The notes below the pieces were generated by a model. It saw nothing but the letters and a program-made list of their open reading frames with translations, was not told where the DNA came from and ran no database searches. Shown here piece by piece: positions 48,880 through 60,560 of a DNA stretch of 64,000 nt (within the stretch, counting starts at the first letter, position 1; each line of letters opens with the position of its first letter). The stretch comes from Taeniopygia guttata (lineage: Eukaryota; Chordata; Aves; Passeriformes; Estrildidae), in NCBI RefSeq assembly GCF_048771995.1, contig NC_133024.1, positions 87,700,501 to 87,764,500 on the forward strand. Direction: 5' to 3'. Both the position numbers and the translations under genes were made by a program.

Positions 48880-49143
48880 TGACTCGGCTGCCCCGCGGAG
48901 CGGTGCCACCCCGGCAGGGCGCACCCCCGGCCCCGCTGTCCCGTTCCCGCTGTCCCGTTCCCGCTGTCCCGTTCCCGCTGTCCCGGCCCCGCTGTCCCGT
49001 TCCCGCTGTCCCAGTCCCGCTGTCCCGTTCCCGCTGTCCCGGCCCCGCTGCAGCCCGTGACGCCACGGCGGCGCGCGGCCGCTCTGGAAACGCGTTTCCC
49101 CCGCGCGGGATTGTGGGAGTGCGGGAAGGGGCCGCCGGGGAAG
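48880..49143 (+). promoter_or_regulatory. C2orf49: C2orf49 CpG-island promoter and 5' untranslated region
   Basis: A TATA-less, CpG-rich stretch running into exon 1. Visible motifs are a TGACG half-site (CREB/ATF type) at 49,058-49,062, GCGGGAA (E2F-like) at 49,121-49,127, and AAGATGGCGGC at 49,141-49,151. The last is a near-consensus YY1 site that spans the start codon, a layout typical of housekeeping genes. The upstream half is occupied by a 14-bp minisatellite. The exact transcription start is not visible. Confidence 0.75.
48935..49046 (+). repeat. 14-bp GC-rich minisatellite, 8 units
   Basis: Eight consecutive 14-bp units of the form GCTGTCCCGTTCCC; five are identical, two read GCTGTCCCGGCCCC and one GCTGTCCCAGTCCC. 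A partial GCTGCAGCC follows. The array lies directly upstream of the likely C2orf49 transcription start, inside its CpG island. Confidence 0.97.
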
Positions 49144-49281
49144 ATGGCGGCGCAGGGAAAAGCCCGGGCGGGCGGCGGCGGGGGCGAGGAGGAGCGGGAG
49201 TCCGGGCGCTCGGAGTCGGAGCTGTTGCTGCTGCACCCGGAGCTGCTCTCGGAGGAATTCCTGCGGCTCACCCTGGAGCAG
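49144..49281 (+). CDS. C2orf49: C2orf49 coding exon 1
   Basis: 138 bases, residues 1-46. The first 26 residues are Gly/Glu/Arg/Ser-rich ([18 protein letters not shown]) and unlike the human start; from [13 protein letters not shown] onward the family sequence is clear. Donor CAG/GTGCGT. Strong Kozak context, and the ATG lies within a YY1-type motif. Phase 0. Confidence 0.95.
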
Positions 49282-52200
49282 GTGCGTCCGGGGAGCCGGG
49301 CCGGGCGGAGCGGCGGCCCCTGAGGCGGGGCGAAGAGAGTCACGGCGCTCAGGGAAGAGCAGGCACCAAGTCGGTGCTTGGACACCACGAACTTGCAGGG
49401 CGATATATGAGACATGGGATATGTCTCCGTGTTCGCAAAGGGGCTGTGTTTGAACACCGAGGCTGCTGAAAAGCAATTTGCCCGAATCGAGGCAGTGTCT
49501 GCGTACAGTAAAACTGGCTGTGGAAGGATGAGCTTTACACTGTTAAGAGTTGCCACGTCCATACCCAGCGTGTCCTGCTCTAGGTGACCCTGCCTTGGCA
49601 GGTCGGTTGGACTAGATCATCAACAGAGGTCCCTTTCAACCCTAATAATTCTGTGAGTTAAAGAAATGCAGCCTATGTAATCAGTCAAGCTAATGCTTTA
49701 ATGCATAAATATTGATATTGGATAGTTGAAAAATAATTGAGCTTGAAAGTCAGTTATAAACTGTTTAGGACCTTAAAAAGCTTTAGTTGATGTTGTTTGG
49801 AATACTAGTTTCTGCCTTGGATGAAAATTTCAGGTGCATGAAACAGTAGTAATCAAAGTTTCAGGGTTTTGTATAAACTCAAAGAGTTTCAATATGCTTT
49901 TGTCCGTGCAGCCTATATGGACAGGTTTCAGGCCAACACCAGAAGTCATGAAGCCAGAACTGGTAGTGGCAGAGGCTTGACTTACTCTCAATGACCTCGA
50001 TTTGTAGGATGTTAGTGGAGTTTTTTTCTCATCCCAGAAATTTGGCACGAGGTACCAAGAAACACCCACAACCCAATACACGATTAGAAAGAAAATTGGT
50101 GTTTGAACTGATGGTTCCTAGAATCACAGAATAGTTAGGGTTGGAAGGGACCCCTGGAGATCATCTTGTCCAACCCCCCTGCCAACGGAGTGTCGGCAGG
50201 AGCAGGTGACATGGGAACACATCCAGGTGGGTTTTGAATGTCTCCAGAGAGGGAGAGTCCACGACCTCCCTGGGGAGCTTGTTCCAGTGCTCTGCCGTCT
50301 TTAATATCAGGAGGTTCTTCCTCATGTTGGGATGAAACTTATCTCTGTTATTCTTGGGAAACTGGGGAAGATAGCACAGTTCTACGTCTATAAGTTTGAT
50401 ATTCTAGTTGTCTGTTGTTTAGAAATGTGAAAAAGAGCTCTGGTATTGTAGTTGGTTTCAGGGAAGTGTGTTTGCATGAAAACATCAGCCATCAACAGTA
50501 CGTCTGTCATAACTTTTCCCTTTTTAGGCTGCTATTTTCCTTGGGAAAACTTGCAGTATTTTGGGTAGAGAGAGTCTGCAGGGTTGACTTGTGTGGGCAA
50601 AGGTGAGTAACTGCCCAGTGCTGGTCACAGCTGGATCCATGTGTTTCACCCTGTTGAATAAAGCAGCCCATTGCACCCAGATTTTGAAGCAGAGTTGCTC
50701 ATGTCACCTGTGCTCAAATGCACTTTAAGAGCAGCAGACACTGGGGGCAAGAGACTCCAAAGGACACACGAGAAGAGGCACATGAGGAGACATGTGAAGA
50801 AATACACTTGCAGGTGGTGGAAAAAGAAACCACGATGTACTGACCAAAACATTCTGTGTTTCATTGCCTCACTGAAGGGACAGGCTGAGTGTAATCCACA
50901 CAGAAAATGAAGGAAATTGACAGTAGGAAGGTAGGAGACCAGGCTGCTGTTGGCACTGAGCAGTTCATGGCCTCTCCAAACTGATCATCCCAATCACCCC
51001 TTTACTTCTGGAACCCTGTCCCAGTACAGTGCTTTACAGTGGATTTTGAAATAAGAAATTATGCCACTAGATGGCTGAATGTTGAATTCGTCATAAAAAT
51101 AACAACTCTTTTTCTGTTCTCCACAGAAAAATATATTAGGTGAAAATGATGTAAAGATGGACAAAGATGGCCTCACCGATCTCTATATTCAACATGCCAT
51201 TCCCCTGCCTCAGCGCGACTTGCCAAGAAGTAGATGGGGGAGAATGATGGAAAAGAAAAGACAGCAAAATTACTTGAAAAGTGAGAATAAAAGGTAATTT
51301 TATTGGGCCAGACTTGGACAATTTAGGAGAATGCATTTAGCTTAATCTTTGCCTGATTAGTGAAGCTTGTATAGCTTTTGGATATTGTTGCAGTTTACAG
51401 AGAATGCCGTGTTGGCTTACCTGTGTCAGAAGTGTTAGGTTCTACTAGTGCAAAACTAGAAAAAAGGGGAACATAATTTTTTTTTCTTTTGTCATCTGAA
51501 TGTTATTAATGCTATCTAGCTTATTGTGCTTCTTCTCACAGAACTGTCTTTCTTATACATCCCCTTTAAGTATTGAAAGGCGTCAGTAAGGTCTTCCTGG
51601 AGCCTTCTCTTCTCCAGGATGAGCAGCCTCCACTCTCAAGCCTTTCCTTATGATAATTTTTATGACCCTCCTCTGGAGCTGCTCCATATTCTTCCTCCAG
51701 GGGCTCCAGGTTTGGATGCAGCACTCCAGGTGACATCTCACCAGAGCAGAGTAGGGGATGCAGGATCACTTCCCTTGATCTGCTGGCCATGTTGCTTTGG
51801 ACATGTTTGGCTTTCTGGGCTGCAAGCACGTGTTGCTGACTCCTGTCCAGCCTCTCATCCACCAGTATCCCCAAGTCCTTCTCGGCAGGGATACTCTTAA
51901 TCCCTTCACCCCCAGTCTGTATTGATCCAGAGAACTGGTATTGTTCCTCCATCTCCCCATCCCCCAGTGTGTTGATAATGAGTTACTGGTAGATTTCAAG
52001 GTACTTTATAATGAGGAGAAAGGAAATATTTTTTGTTTCACTGCATAATTGCTAATTAAAAATCGTGTTTGCAGTGTTTAAGGTAAGTACTAAAAGCATA
52101 CTTAACTATTCTTTCTCCTGGGCAGGGGTGGCCTACTCTATCTAGAGTGATGGGTCCATGCTGCAGCAATTTTTTGTGTCTATTTCAAAACTAACATTTG

Positions 52201-55200
52201 CTTTCTGAAAGAAATACTATATCTTGTTTTAAAAATCTCTTTACAAATCTTTGTTTGTATTTGCTCAGAAAGCAAAATCTTCTTCAAAAGTTTGTTTTAC
52301 TGAATCTCTTCATTCAACCTTCCCCCTGCCCAAGACTTTGACATGTGATATGCATGATATGTTCAGCAGTAAATCCTAAGGAAAGGTGGATGGAAATTCC
52401 TGTAGTTTTTCAGTATTACAGCTTGTTGATGTCTTAAGTCTCTTTTAGCTTTACTGAGGTTTCTAACTGTGAAGAGCTAAACAAATTCCATCAAGTGATT
52501 TGGTTTTTTTAGGTGTTTTTTTTTTTTAGTTTTTGGGTGTTTTTTAAAGTTGTGGCAGTGGCTAAAACACCTATCTGTCTTTTGTCTGGTTTATTTTCCA
52601 TGTGCATAAGAGGTTAGAGTACCTCAGTTTGTTTACATCCGTGGACTTGAGAATGGAAACGTGAGGTTAGTGTTTGGGTAGGAAACTGTTAATGTGCTGA
52701 AATAGGTGCAAAAGAGCTTTTTCTCAAAACTGAAAACTGAAGTTTTTAAACAGAAATATTATGTCTCTTAGTGGTGGTTTGGATTTTTCTGTTTGTTAAA
52801 TCTGCACTTTCAAACACTTCCTCTTCATCATTCTTGAGCATTGCATTTTTAAAACTCTGAATTCATATAATGTGAATTATGTTAACTTTGTACTTTATTT
52901 TTTTTTCCTCAGTAAAGATGTTTTCTGATAATACTATTTTGATATTAGCTTGATAGTATTCCTTTTCATGAATCAGTGGTTAACTAAACTGGCCTGCTCT
53001 GACTACACATAGGCTTAAAGGCACAAACTATTAAAAAATGTCATTAAATCTGCTTAGGGTTCCTGTTCAAAGAAAACTTATTTTAAAAAGGTGTGGGTTT
53101 TTTGCTTAGTGTTTTTATTTCCTAGCTAACAACCTTGACATTATTATTTGAATAAGAGTGGAAACAGGGACATTTAGAAGTATCAGAATATGAGATGCTG
53201 TTCCTGCAGGTAAGGCAGCACACCCTTCCTTAAATACTCATCTTTTAAAATACTTCACACTTATTGTATCTGTGGTTACTCTAGAATAGCTACAGTGGTA
53301 GAAGCATAATGCCTTTGGTGTACAGCTATAATTGTCTGTTTAGACAGTTCTAACACAGCTCTTCTTGCTGAGGACCACTGGTCCTCAAACAGTCCCGTAT
53401 GCCTTTTTATTTTGGAAGTGACTTTTATTACTTTTTATTTTTATTGAAGTATATGCAAGTGTATATATGTATATTTATTTTTATTTAAGTTGGAGCATCT
53501 CAGAGTTTAATATTAATGTTTTGGGATATATGTTTTTTTCAGGTAGGATAAAATTAATTTTCTCTAGTTATGTAATGGATATGCTGTTTTTTGATCATCT
53601 AACCTATGTTTCTGTGAATTTATGATTTGTATTTTCAGTGTTACAACAGTGGAAGGTTTAAGGAAACGGCCATTAATTGTATTTGATGGGAATTCAACAA
53701 GTACAAGCATAAAGGTGAAAAAGACGGAGAACGGAGCTGCCGATCGCCTGAAGCCTCCTCCAGCTGGGAGCACCACCAACACAGTCAGGAGATTATCAGT
53801 TCCTTCAAATGCCTCAGCATACGTGTCAGCCTCCAGTTTGTCAGAGGACGCTAAGCTGGGAATAAGGAATAATGAGGCTCAGCAGAACAATATTTCAAAG
53901 ACTGACAGGAGTGTGTTGACTGGTCTGAAGGTTTACCCTTTGTCTCCAATAGCAGGAACTACTGTTGTGAAGTTAAAGAGGTCTGTTCCAAAAGAGGAAT
54001 CTGATTTGCCGGTATGTTTGTGCAGTATCTTGTTTTGCGGCTTCCTTTTTATTTAATTGAGATTTACAGGAGCCAAAGTTAGAGCCTTGCAAGAATTTTC
54101 AGGATGATTTTATTTTGGAGTCATGGTAGAATATTTAGAAATTGTGACTATTTAGAAAAGTGTAGCTAGTTTGGGAAATACCAGAATGAAAGAAATTTGT
54201 TTTTGTCAATAAGAAACTCCTGTGTAGGTAATGGTGCTGAGTGTAGCTGCCAGATGGGGCCAAAGAACAATGGTTAGTTTTGACAGTGGTGTGATTACAG
54301 GGCTTGTCAATGAGCAAGGAGCAATGGGCTATCTCTTAAAAACATGCCACAATATAGACATAGGTCTTAACACTTGTGTTGTATTCCTTCATGATACAAA
54401 TGAAGGCGTTTTCAAATTTCCACTGGAGTACAGGAATGCCTGGAATAAATCTGGGCTTCAAAGGAAGAAATAGAAATATCTGCTCTCAGCTGAACTGCAG
54501 AGGGAGCTTTAGCTATACAGTGTGCAGTTAGATTGATTAGAATTTTCCTAAGACATGACACTGAACTTTGTTTTCTCAATATTGCCTCATGAGATGCAAT
54601 AAAACGTTCATAATATAATAATATATAAAAATATTAATGTATCTTAAAAAAATCCTTTAATAAAAGAATGCAGGTAATCTACTGCATGGATTGATACATT
54701 CCATGAGATTTCTGTTAAACATGAGTACCAAAATGAATACCAAATGAATACCAAAACACATGGCTGCTGTGAAAGACAGCTTTAGCAGCTTTTAAAAGAG
54801 TCATGGCCGAGGCTCCAAATGGAATTTAGGCTTGAGAGGTGTGTTTCCTACTGCCAGCAGGAACTTAATAAATTCTGTCAGTATTTAGAATTCTTCCAAG
54901 TATTGGTCAGATCTGAAACTACAGAGCTTTTGAAACTTGCTTGGTATACACCTCACAGCTTCTTTGTATTTAATTTAAATGCTCTGTAGACAATGATGAC
55001 ATTTTTAAGTGCCACTGTATGACTAACACTCAGAAGCTGTGACCTCTGACATTTGACTTTCTACCTTAGCTACAGTTTAGGTTGTTCTAGTTAATATCTG
55101 TAAGTTCAGTCATGCCTTGGTTCATGCTGGTGAGACATGTAAAGTTAGGCTTGTGTATTCTATGGATCTTACTCTACCATCTGAAATTAAAGAATGTGCT

Positions 55201-56300
55201 ATTATAGAAAGAAATGTGCTATTATAGAATAGAAAGTGATGCTGTCAGGAAGAATCAGTAATGGTACTTGGCAGATGTCTGTAAAGCCTGATCTATTTTT
55301 AGTGTAATGACAGTAAAGACAGTTGTGTCTCCAAGCAAGTGACTGTTCTTGACTGTCAAGAAAAATTTAATGAATAGCGCAGAACTATCCCTATTATCTT
55401 TGGGTCTAATTCCCTTAAACCTTTCAGTGGTTGCAGTCCACAGGATTTCTGTAAATAAACTAACATCGAATGTCTTTTAAAGAGTGATCTCTAGATTGTG
55501 CTCCCTGAACCCTCATGTTGCAGTGTCTTCTTGAAACTCATATACTTGTCTTTACTCTGCTTATATGAACTATCAAAGCTCTAATTTCTCACAATTTTAT
55601 ATTATTATTTTAGATGATAAAAGCGAATTATTGTACCGCTTCATCTGCCATTGCTTTGTTTTGGGCTTTCTTGATTTTTACAGGTTTCTTTGGGCAGGGG
55701 CACTTGAAAGATGAGCTCATCTGAGGTTTTGGCAATTATTTCTCTTCTTTTTATCCAGGTCTTTACAAAGGAAGACCAAATTTTCATTTTCTTTTTTTAA
55801 TGTTTTTTTACTATTGATAAAACTAAGTTGGTTTCCTAGTTATGTATTTAGGGATTTTTCCTTATACAATTCCATTTCAACAAGTGTTTTAACCAGACAA
55901 CCTGAAATAACTTCAGAAGTATGTTTTGAAACTCCGATATGTACCTGTTTCTAAGATGCATAACTGAAAGAAATTTTTGAATATTTAATAATATTTATTG
56001 TAGGTTGCTGAAAACCAAAATACGTGTATGATTTGCAGGCAGTTAAATTCATTGGTTCTATTCTTATCTTCACCAGAAAAATTCTGTGATATTTCGTTTT
56101 CTCCACAAGATGGCAATAGAAAGCTGTTGTAGCAGCCTGTAGCTGAATACTGAATAGTACTAGATTGAAATATGCCAGATTAATGACTGACTCCTGTTTG
56201 CACAGTATCTCTAAGAATAATTATATATTTTCTTGTATTCCAGAATGACCTAAAGCCTTCGGAAGCAAAGAAGAAAATCCAGCATGTTACATGGCCGTGA
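49144..56300 (+). CDS. C2orf49: C2orf49 (ashwin), 4 coding exons
   Basis: The join 49144-49281, 51127-51293, 53639-54011, 56244-56300 is 735 bases, or 244 residues plus stop, against 232 in human. All junctions are GT-AG with agreeing phases. Hallmarks: [58 protein letters not shown] and the C-terminal [10 protein letters not shown]. Basic clusters (EKKRQQ, LRKRP, AKKKI) fit nuclear import. From family knowledge, ashwin is a nuclear protein found with the RTCB-DDX1-FAM98B-RTRAF tRNA-splicing ligase complex and was first named for embryonic survival and patterning defects in Xenopus. The ATG has A at -3 and G at +4. Confidence 0.97.
49565..49655 (+). mobile_element. CR1 LINE 3'-end fragment
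   Basis: 'CCTGCCTTGGCAGGTCGGTTGGACTAGATCATCAACAGAGGTCCCTTTCAACCCTAATAATTCTGTG' is the standard CR1 3' terminus. Only about 90 bases remain. Confidence 0.9.
50120..50340 (-). mobile_element. CR1 LINE 3' fragment, minus orientation
   Basis: It starts with the reverse complement of the octamer tail ('GAATCACAGAATAGTTAGGGTTGGAAGGGACC') and continues 'GGAGATCATCTTGTCCAACCC', 'CCACGACCTCCCTGGGGAGCTTGTTCCAGTGC', 'AGGAGGTTCTTCCTCATGTTG'. Low divergence suggests it is one of the younger CR1 copies here. Confidence 0.93.
51127..51293 (+). CDS. C2orf49: C2orf49 coding exon 2
   Basis: 167 bases, residues 47-102. Encodes [20 protein letters not shown], then [20 protein letters not shown] and [15 protein letters not shown]. 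The core [13 protein letters not shown] is the ashwin signature. Acceptor TCTCCACAG, donor AG/GTAATT, leaving phase 2. Confidence 0.96.
51294..53638 (+). other. C2orf49: C2orf49 intron 2
   Basis: GT-AG intron of about 2.3 kb, phase 2. It holds a CR1 fragment on the minus strand (51,560-51,975) and T-rich runs near 52,500-52,545. Confidence 0.9.
51560..51975 (-). mobile_element. CR1 LINE fragment, minus orientation
   Basis: Reverse complement of the CR1 reverse-transcriptase 3' region: 'CTTCTCTTCTCCAGGATGAGCAGCC', 'GACCCTCCTCTGGAGCTGCTCC', 'TGGATGCAGCACTCCAGGTG', 'TCTCATCCACCAGTATCCCCAAGTCC'. It lacks the 3' octamer tail. The open frames over it are remnants of, or shadows of, CR1 coding sequence. 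Confidence 0.9.
53639..54011 (+). CDS. C2orf49: C2orf49 coding exon 3
   Basis: 373 bases, residues 102-226, the largest exon. Encodes [40 protein letters not shown], a variable Ser/Asn-rich stretch, then [20 protein letters not shown] and EESDLP. The two ends are well conserved against human; the middle is low-complexity and probably disordered. Acceptor ATTTTCAG, donor CCG/GTATGT. Confidence 0.96.
54012..56243 (+). other. C2orf49: C2orf49 intron 3
   Basis: GT-AG intron (GTATGT donor, TATTCCAG acceptor), phase 0, about 2.2 kb of AT-rich unique sequence. No recognised repeat. Confidence 0.9.
56244..56300 (+). CDS. C2orf49: C2orf49 coding exon 4 (last)
   Basis: 57 bases encoding [18 protein letters not shown] and a TGA stop, residues 227-244. 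The C-terminal KIQHVTWP is identical to human ashwin. Confidence 0.96.
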   Translation, partial: NDLKPSEAKKKIQHVTWP

Positions 56301-57790
56301 AGTAGCTAATGGTGCTCAAAACATAAATATTACTTCCATATTTTCAAATAGATAGGTCATATTTAAACAGTTTAAATAAAATTATTTTAAAATTTACAGA
56401 CTTACTGAGATTCAGATTGCTGTGAAGTTTTAACAACTTTAACAATTCCCTGTTGTAAAGCTGGAGTCACTATCACCAGTCACCTTAAAAGTATCCACTC
56501 TTGTACACCAAGTAGTTAATTACTTCTTTAAAAGGCGGTGACATTACTCTAAACTAAACCCTCCACTATTAGTTTTCTAGATTATTATAGTTCATCTCCT
56601 CCATGTCACTGTGATTCACACATTGTTTCACTAAGATTCAGTTTTATTCCACGTCTGATTAAATAGTTAAAATAGCTATTGAAATTTATAGTGATCCCTA
56701 GAGCCTATTTGGCTTTAAAAAGGGAATTAATTTAGGTGAGAAAGCCGACCATTCTGCTGATAAGATAGTCTACAGATTTTTTTTTCCTTTTTGTTGCACA
56801 GGAGTGTAGAATTTGCAGTGCAAGTTAGGTTGGTAATAAGAGATGAACTATTTTAACAGCATTACTTCAAATTGAAGTTTCTCTTGATATATGAAACAAG
56901 GAATGCACAGATGGAAATATGTGACTAGACTGTTTGATATGAAACTTCGAGAGGAAGTAGTGAATGGATTAGTGCCATGTTCTCTTAAGTACACAGGCAT
57001 ATTTTTTACATGCATAAATGTGAAAATGTACCAGTGTAGGAAATTTGATTGTTTTCTGGTTACAATCATGCTTATTTATAAAATAGGGGGAAATCAATGG
57101 AATGCAGGCCAGTGCTTTCTCAGCCTAGAGACAGTTGAAGAGAGATGTGGATATCAAGACAGAAGTACCTTGAGAGCATTAACACATGTAATGGCGCTCT
57201 AGAAGAAACGCCACAAACCTGTTTTCCCTTCCTTTGATAATTTAAGATGGATTTTGGTTTTCTGTGAAATTTGGTGTCTCATCTGGATTATTGGTAGTGC
57301 CTTACAGGGCAAAAATCCAGTTAAGTTGATGGAAACATTTTTATTCAAACTCATTGGCTCAGGGTGAAGCCAGTTTAGATCAGTTTTAGATACGTATGGT
57401 AAATAAAAATAATAAGAATGCTCCCAGACTTGGTAAAAAAAAAAGAATCAACTTCTGAATCCACTTAGTTAACCCAGTAAAAGAAGTTTAGTAGTGATCT
57501 GAAAGCTTGTTTACATTTTTAACATTGGTTTATATTGAAACCAAAAACTGTAGCTTAGTTCTTTACAGAAGTTCTCCATTCACTGTTATGATGTAAAAGG
57601 CACTTCTCGAATGCTGTAAAATGGTAAGAATGTGTGTTTTGAAATGGTGTGCTCTTTCCCTTTTACTAAACACTTGTGCAGTTTTTGTACTTGAGTACAG
57701 CAAAATTTAATGTAATGTACATTTTTTATGTAAAGACTTGTCTTTTAAGTAGCCTTATCCTATTTAAATAAATTGAATTAAAAGCAAACT
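56301..57790 (+). other. C2orf49: C2orf49 3' untranslated region
   Basis: An AT-rich stretch with two AATAAA signals, one at 56,375-56,380 and one at 57,767-57,772. The second is followed by a T/GT-rich stretch (CTTGTTTTTGTGATG), so the main 3' end is probably near 57,790, with a short isoform possible near 56,400. The open frames here (such as 56,891-57,202) have no recognised homology. Confidence 0.65.
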
Positions 57791-58249
57791 AAACAGTGCT
57801 GCCTTGTTTTTGTGATGTAATTAAGCTTATTCATTTTATACAGTTATATTTCAGTGGACTTGACGTAATCAGCATTTTAAGGGTAAAAAGGTCAGTAGCT
57901 GCTTTGCAGCTGTAGCAGCAGTTAGTATCACATGAAGTGTTGTTTTTGCACTTGTGTAAAGGTCTGATGGGAATTCTGTTTTGTGGCTGGCTTCTAGAGT
58001 CTAGGATGTATTTAGTGTAGTTCCAGTTGCTAGGAGCATGTGTGTGTTGGTGTGTGTTAAGGAGGGATATGCAGAACTGCACTGGAATAATAGCATCATG
58101 TTGTTCTTGTATGGTAGCAGTCCTGTTTCCAGGCTGGGATGCTTTCCAGCCTTGCATGTTTCACCTACCTTTGCCCAAAGCTGGGGCCATTTTGCTATGT
58201 TTTAGCACTTGGGAGGCAAGGTGCACCTGTGCTGCTCCTCCTGCCTTCT
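57791..58249. other. Intergenic DNA between converging genes
   Basis: Unique sequence downstream of C2orf49 with nothing recognised. Confidence 0.6.
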
Positions 58250-58760
58250 TAGAATCAGCAAGGTTGGGAAAAACGTCCAAGATCATCAAGTCCAACCTTC
58301 AACTGAGTTCCACATGCACACTAAGTTGTATCACAAAGCACCATGTCTGCATGTTTTTTGAACACTTCCAGGGATGGTGGGTGACTCCACCACTGCCGGG
58401 GAGCCTGTTCCACTGCTTTACCACATCCAGTCAAGCAAATATTTCTAATATATGGCCTGAACGTCCCTTGTCAAAATTGGAGGCTGTTTCCCCTTGTCTT
58501 ATTGCAAGCTGCCTGAGAGAGGAAGCCAAGCCCCACCTTTCTGTGGTCTCCTTTCAGTCCGTTGTAGAGAGCAGTAAGGTCTCACCTCACAGCCTTCTTT
58601 TCTCCAGACTAAGCAACTCCCAGCTCCAGCCCCTTCACCAGCTCCATTGCCCTTCTCTGGACACACTCCAGCATCTCTGTCCTGCTTGTAGTGAGGGGCC
58701 TAAAACTGAGCACATGACCCAAGTACAGGGGCACTACCCCTTTAGCTCAAAGGAATTTTT
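58250..58760 (-). mobile_element. CR1 LINE 3' fragment, minus orientation
   Basis: Reads as the reverse complement of CR1: 'GAATCAGCAAGGTTGGGAAA', 'CCAAGATCATCAAGTCCAACC', 'ACTTCCAGGGATGGTGGGTGACTCC', 'GGCTGTTTCCCCTTGTC', 'CTCACCTCACAGCCTTC', 'GCCCTTCTCTGGACACACTCCAGC'. A 264-codon plus-strand frame over it (58,027-58,821) is a shadow and not a gene. Confidence 0.92.
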
Positions 58761-59840
58761 CTTCTCTCAGCAAAGTACTGGAGCAGAGCTGCAGTGTGCT
58801 GGGGCATTGGCAGACCCCTGAGGAGAGAGGGAGGTGTTTGCCCTCCTTTCAGAGGTGTGGATAAAGGGATTTTTGTAGCTATTTCCTACAGCTTTCATCA
58901 TAGAATGAAATCACCAAGGGACAGAAGTTATTCACTGAGTTCTGATTAGCACAGTGTGCACTTCAAAAATGTCAGCCAGCCAAGTTCTTCAAATGGTGTG
59001 CAATAAACCCAACCTGATCTGATACGTCTATTTAGATGGTTGGATTAATGAGAGGGGAATGACCTGTGGGCACTTTGCAATTAGTACCAAGAGACAAACT
59101 CCAGTGTAGTGGCAGAAACTAGGAGCAAACTTTCCCTACCCAATAGCACACAGAGTAAGTATATTCCTAAATCTTAATTTCATATCTGAAGATTCCTGTT
59201 GGAGGTATGACATATTTCTTTCCTCCTTTTTCTGAACACTAATGAATTTCATCTGGAAGGTGTACTGGGACTGTGCATTGCATAACATGGACATGTTTCT
59301 TGCAGTTTGCTTTGGGAAAAGGTTTATCTTCCTTTGTATTATTTCCTTTTGATGTTACTGTCCTGCCGGCATGCTGTTGCTGACAGTTGCTGTGGCAAAT
59401 GTAGCAGAAATTACGCTGCAACGAGGAGTATTATGTATCTCAATACAGAAAAATATTAAAGCATACCCTGCTATAGAAGCTAAACTTTTGACTTTCGCAA
59501 AGATAGATGGATATCTTTTGAGTTATCTTGACCTCCTTGCTTGCTGAGAAGAAAAATATTTTGGGCTTGAGTTTAGAGCCTATGAACACATTTTTATCAG
59601 CTGCAGTCAGTACGGTGTGTGTTTTCACACACTTGTTCATTTTTGCTGGTAGTTTTCCCACTGACTTCAATTAGTTAAATTAGTTAAAGACTCTGTTGTA
59701 CAGCAGGGCCCTTCTGAGAATTGTCTTAACTTCACACCCCAAAAAATTGGGTGCAAAAAGGGATGTGTTTGTATGTATTGTGTTTCTTCAGAATATGAAA
59801 ACATTTTTGTAAATATTTTGTAGATACAATTAAGCCACAA
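58761..59840. other. Intergenic DNA between C2orf49 and FHL2 3' ends
   Basis: About 1 kb of AT-rich unique sequence without a recognised gene or repeat. Confidence 0.6.
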
Positions 59841-60560
59841 TTGCAGTTTTGTTTTAAACATTTTATTTTGAAAAATACAATGTGAAGTGTAATGTCAACT
59901 AACTGTAATACTGACACTGTTGATCAGAACTTGTACTTCACACAATGACCAGCTAGACATGCAGTGAAATATGTACCTGTCATGAAGCACTCCCATTTCC
60001 ACTGTTTCATCATTATCTCTTTATGGCATGTCACAAATCCATGTACATTGAAACACACTACTTTTGCAGTCTTTCTACAGACTTGACAGCACACACTTGT
60101 CACACAGCTCAAGAACACTGGGGTTACACCAGCCTTATTGGAATTGAATAGCCTTTGCCATTGACTTCAGTGGGCAGAAGGCTTCACCCTGTATATCCAC
60201 CTATAAATGTACTGTGTGTGGCCATTGTTATCCTTGACATGTATCACTTCCTTGTAACTGGAATATATTTTAGGAAAAAAGTTCTTAAAAATGCTGTTAT
60301 GTCAAAAACAGCCAAATAGTTTTACATCATGAGTCTTGCATTACTTTTTGTTATTGGTAGAAATCTTAAATGCTGACATTGCTATTAGAGACTCTCAAGC
60401 TGTTTTCCCTCCAGATTTGGAGAGTATAAAGAAAAAGGTTAAGAAATATTAAGTACAGTGAGACACAGAGTGGCAAAGCTAGCTCTGAACATCCATGTGT
60501 TTCAGACTATATATTATGAGCACGGCTTTCCTTCTTCTTCCTCACCTCTTAGTTTGAGCT
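59841..60560 (-). other. FHL2: FHL2 3' untranslated region (predicted)
   Basis: Runs from the FHL2 stop codon (60,561-60,563) to a minus-strand AATAAA at 59,862-59,867, followed by the GT-rich stretch reading TGTTTAAAACAAAACTGC on the minus strand; cleavage is likely near 59,845. The length, about 0.7 kb, is reasonable for FHL2. Confidence 0.6.

Larger units (their letters stand above)
49282..51126 (+). other. C2orf49: C2orf49 intron 1
   Basis: GT-AG intron of about 1.8 kb, phase 0. It holds a CR1 3' end on the plus strand (49,565-49,655) and one on the minus strand (50,120-50,340). Confidence 0.9.

Noticed and set aside
48582-49562. Two frames of about 295 codons on opposite strands
   Set aside because: They run through the CR1 tail, the GC minisatellite and C2orf49 exon 1; absence of stops reflects GC-rich composition.
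58027-58821. 264-codon plus-strand open frame
   Set aside because: Most of it lies over an inverted CR1 3' fragment and the translation has no domain; it is an antisense shadow of the LINE.
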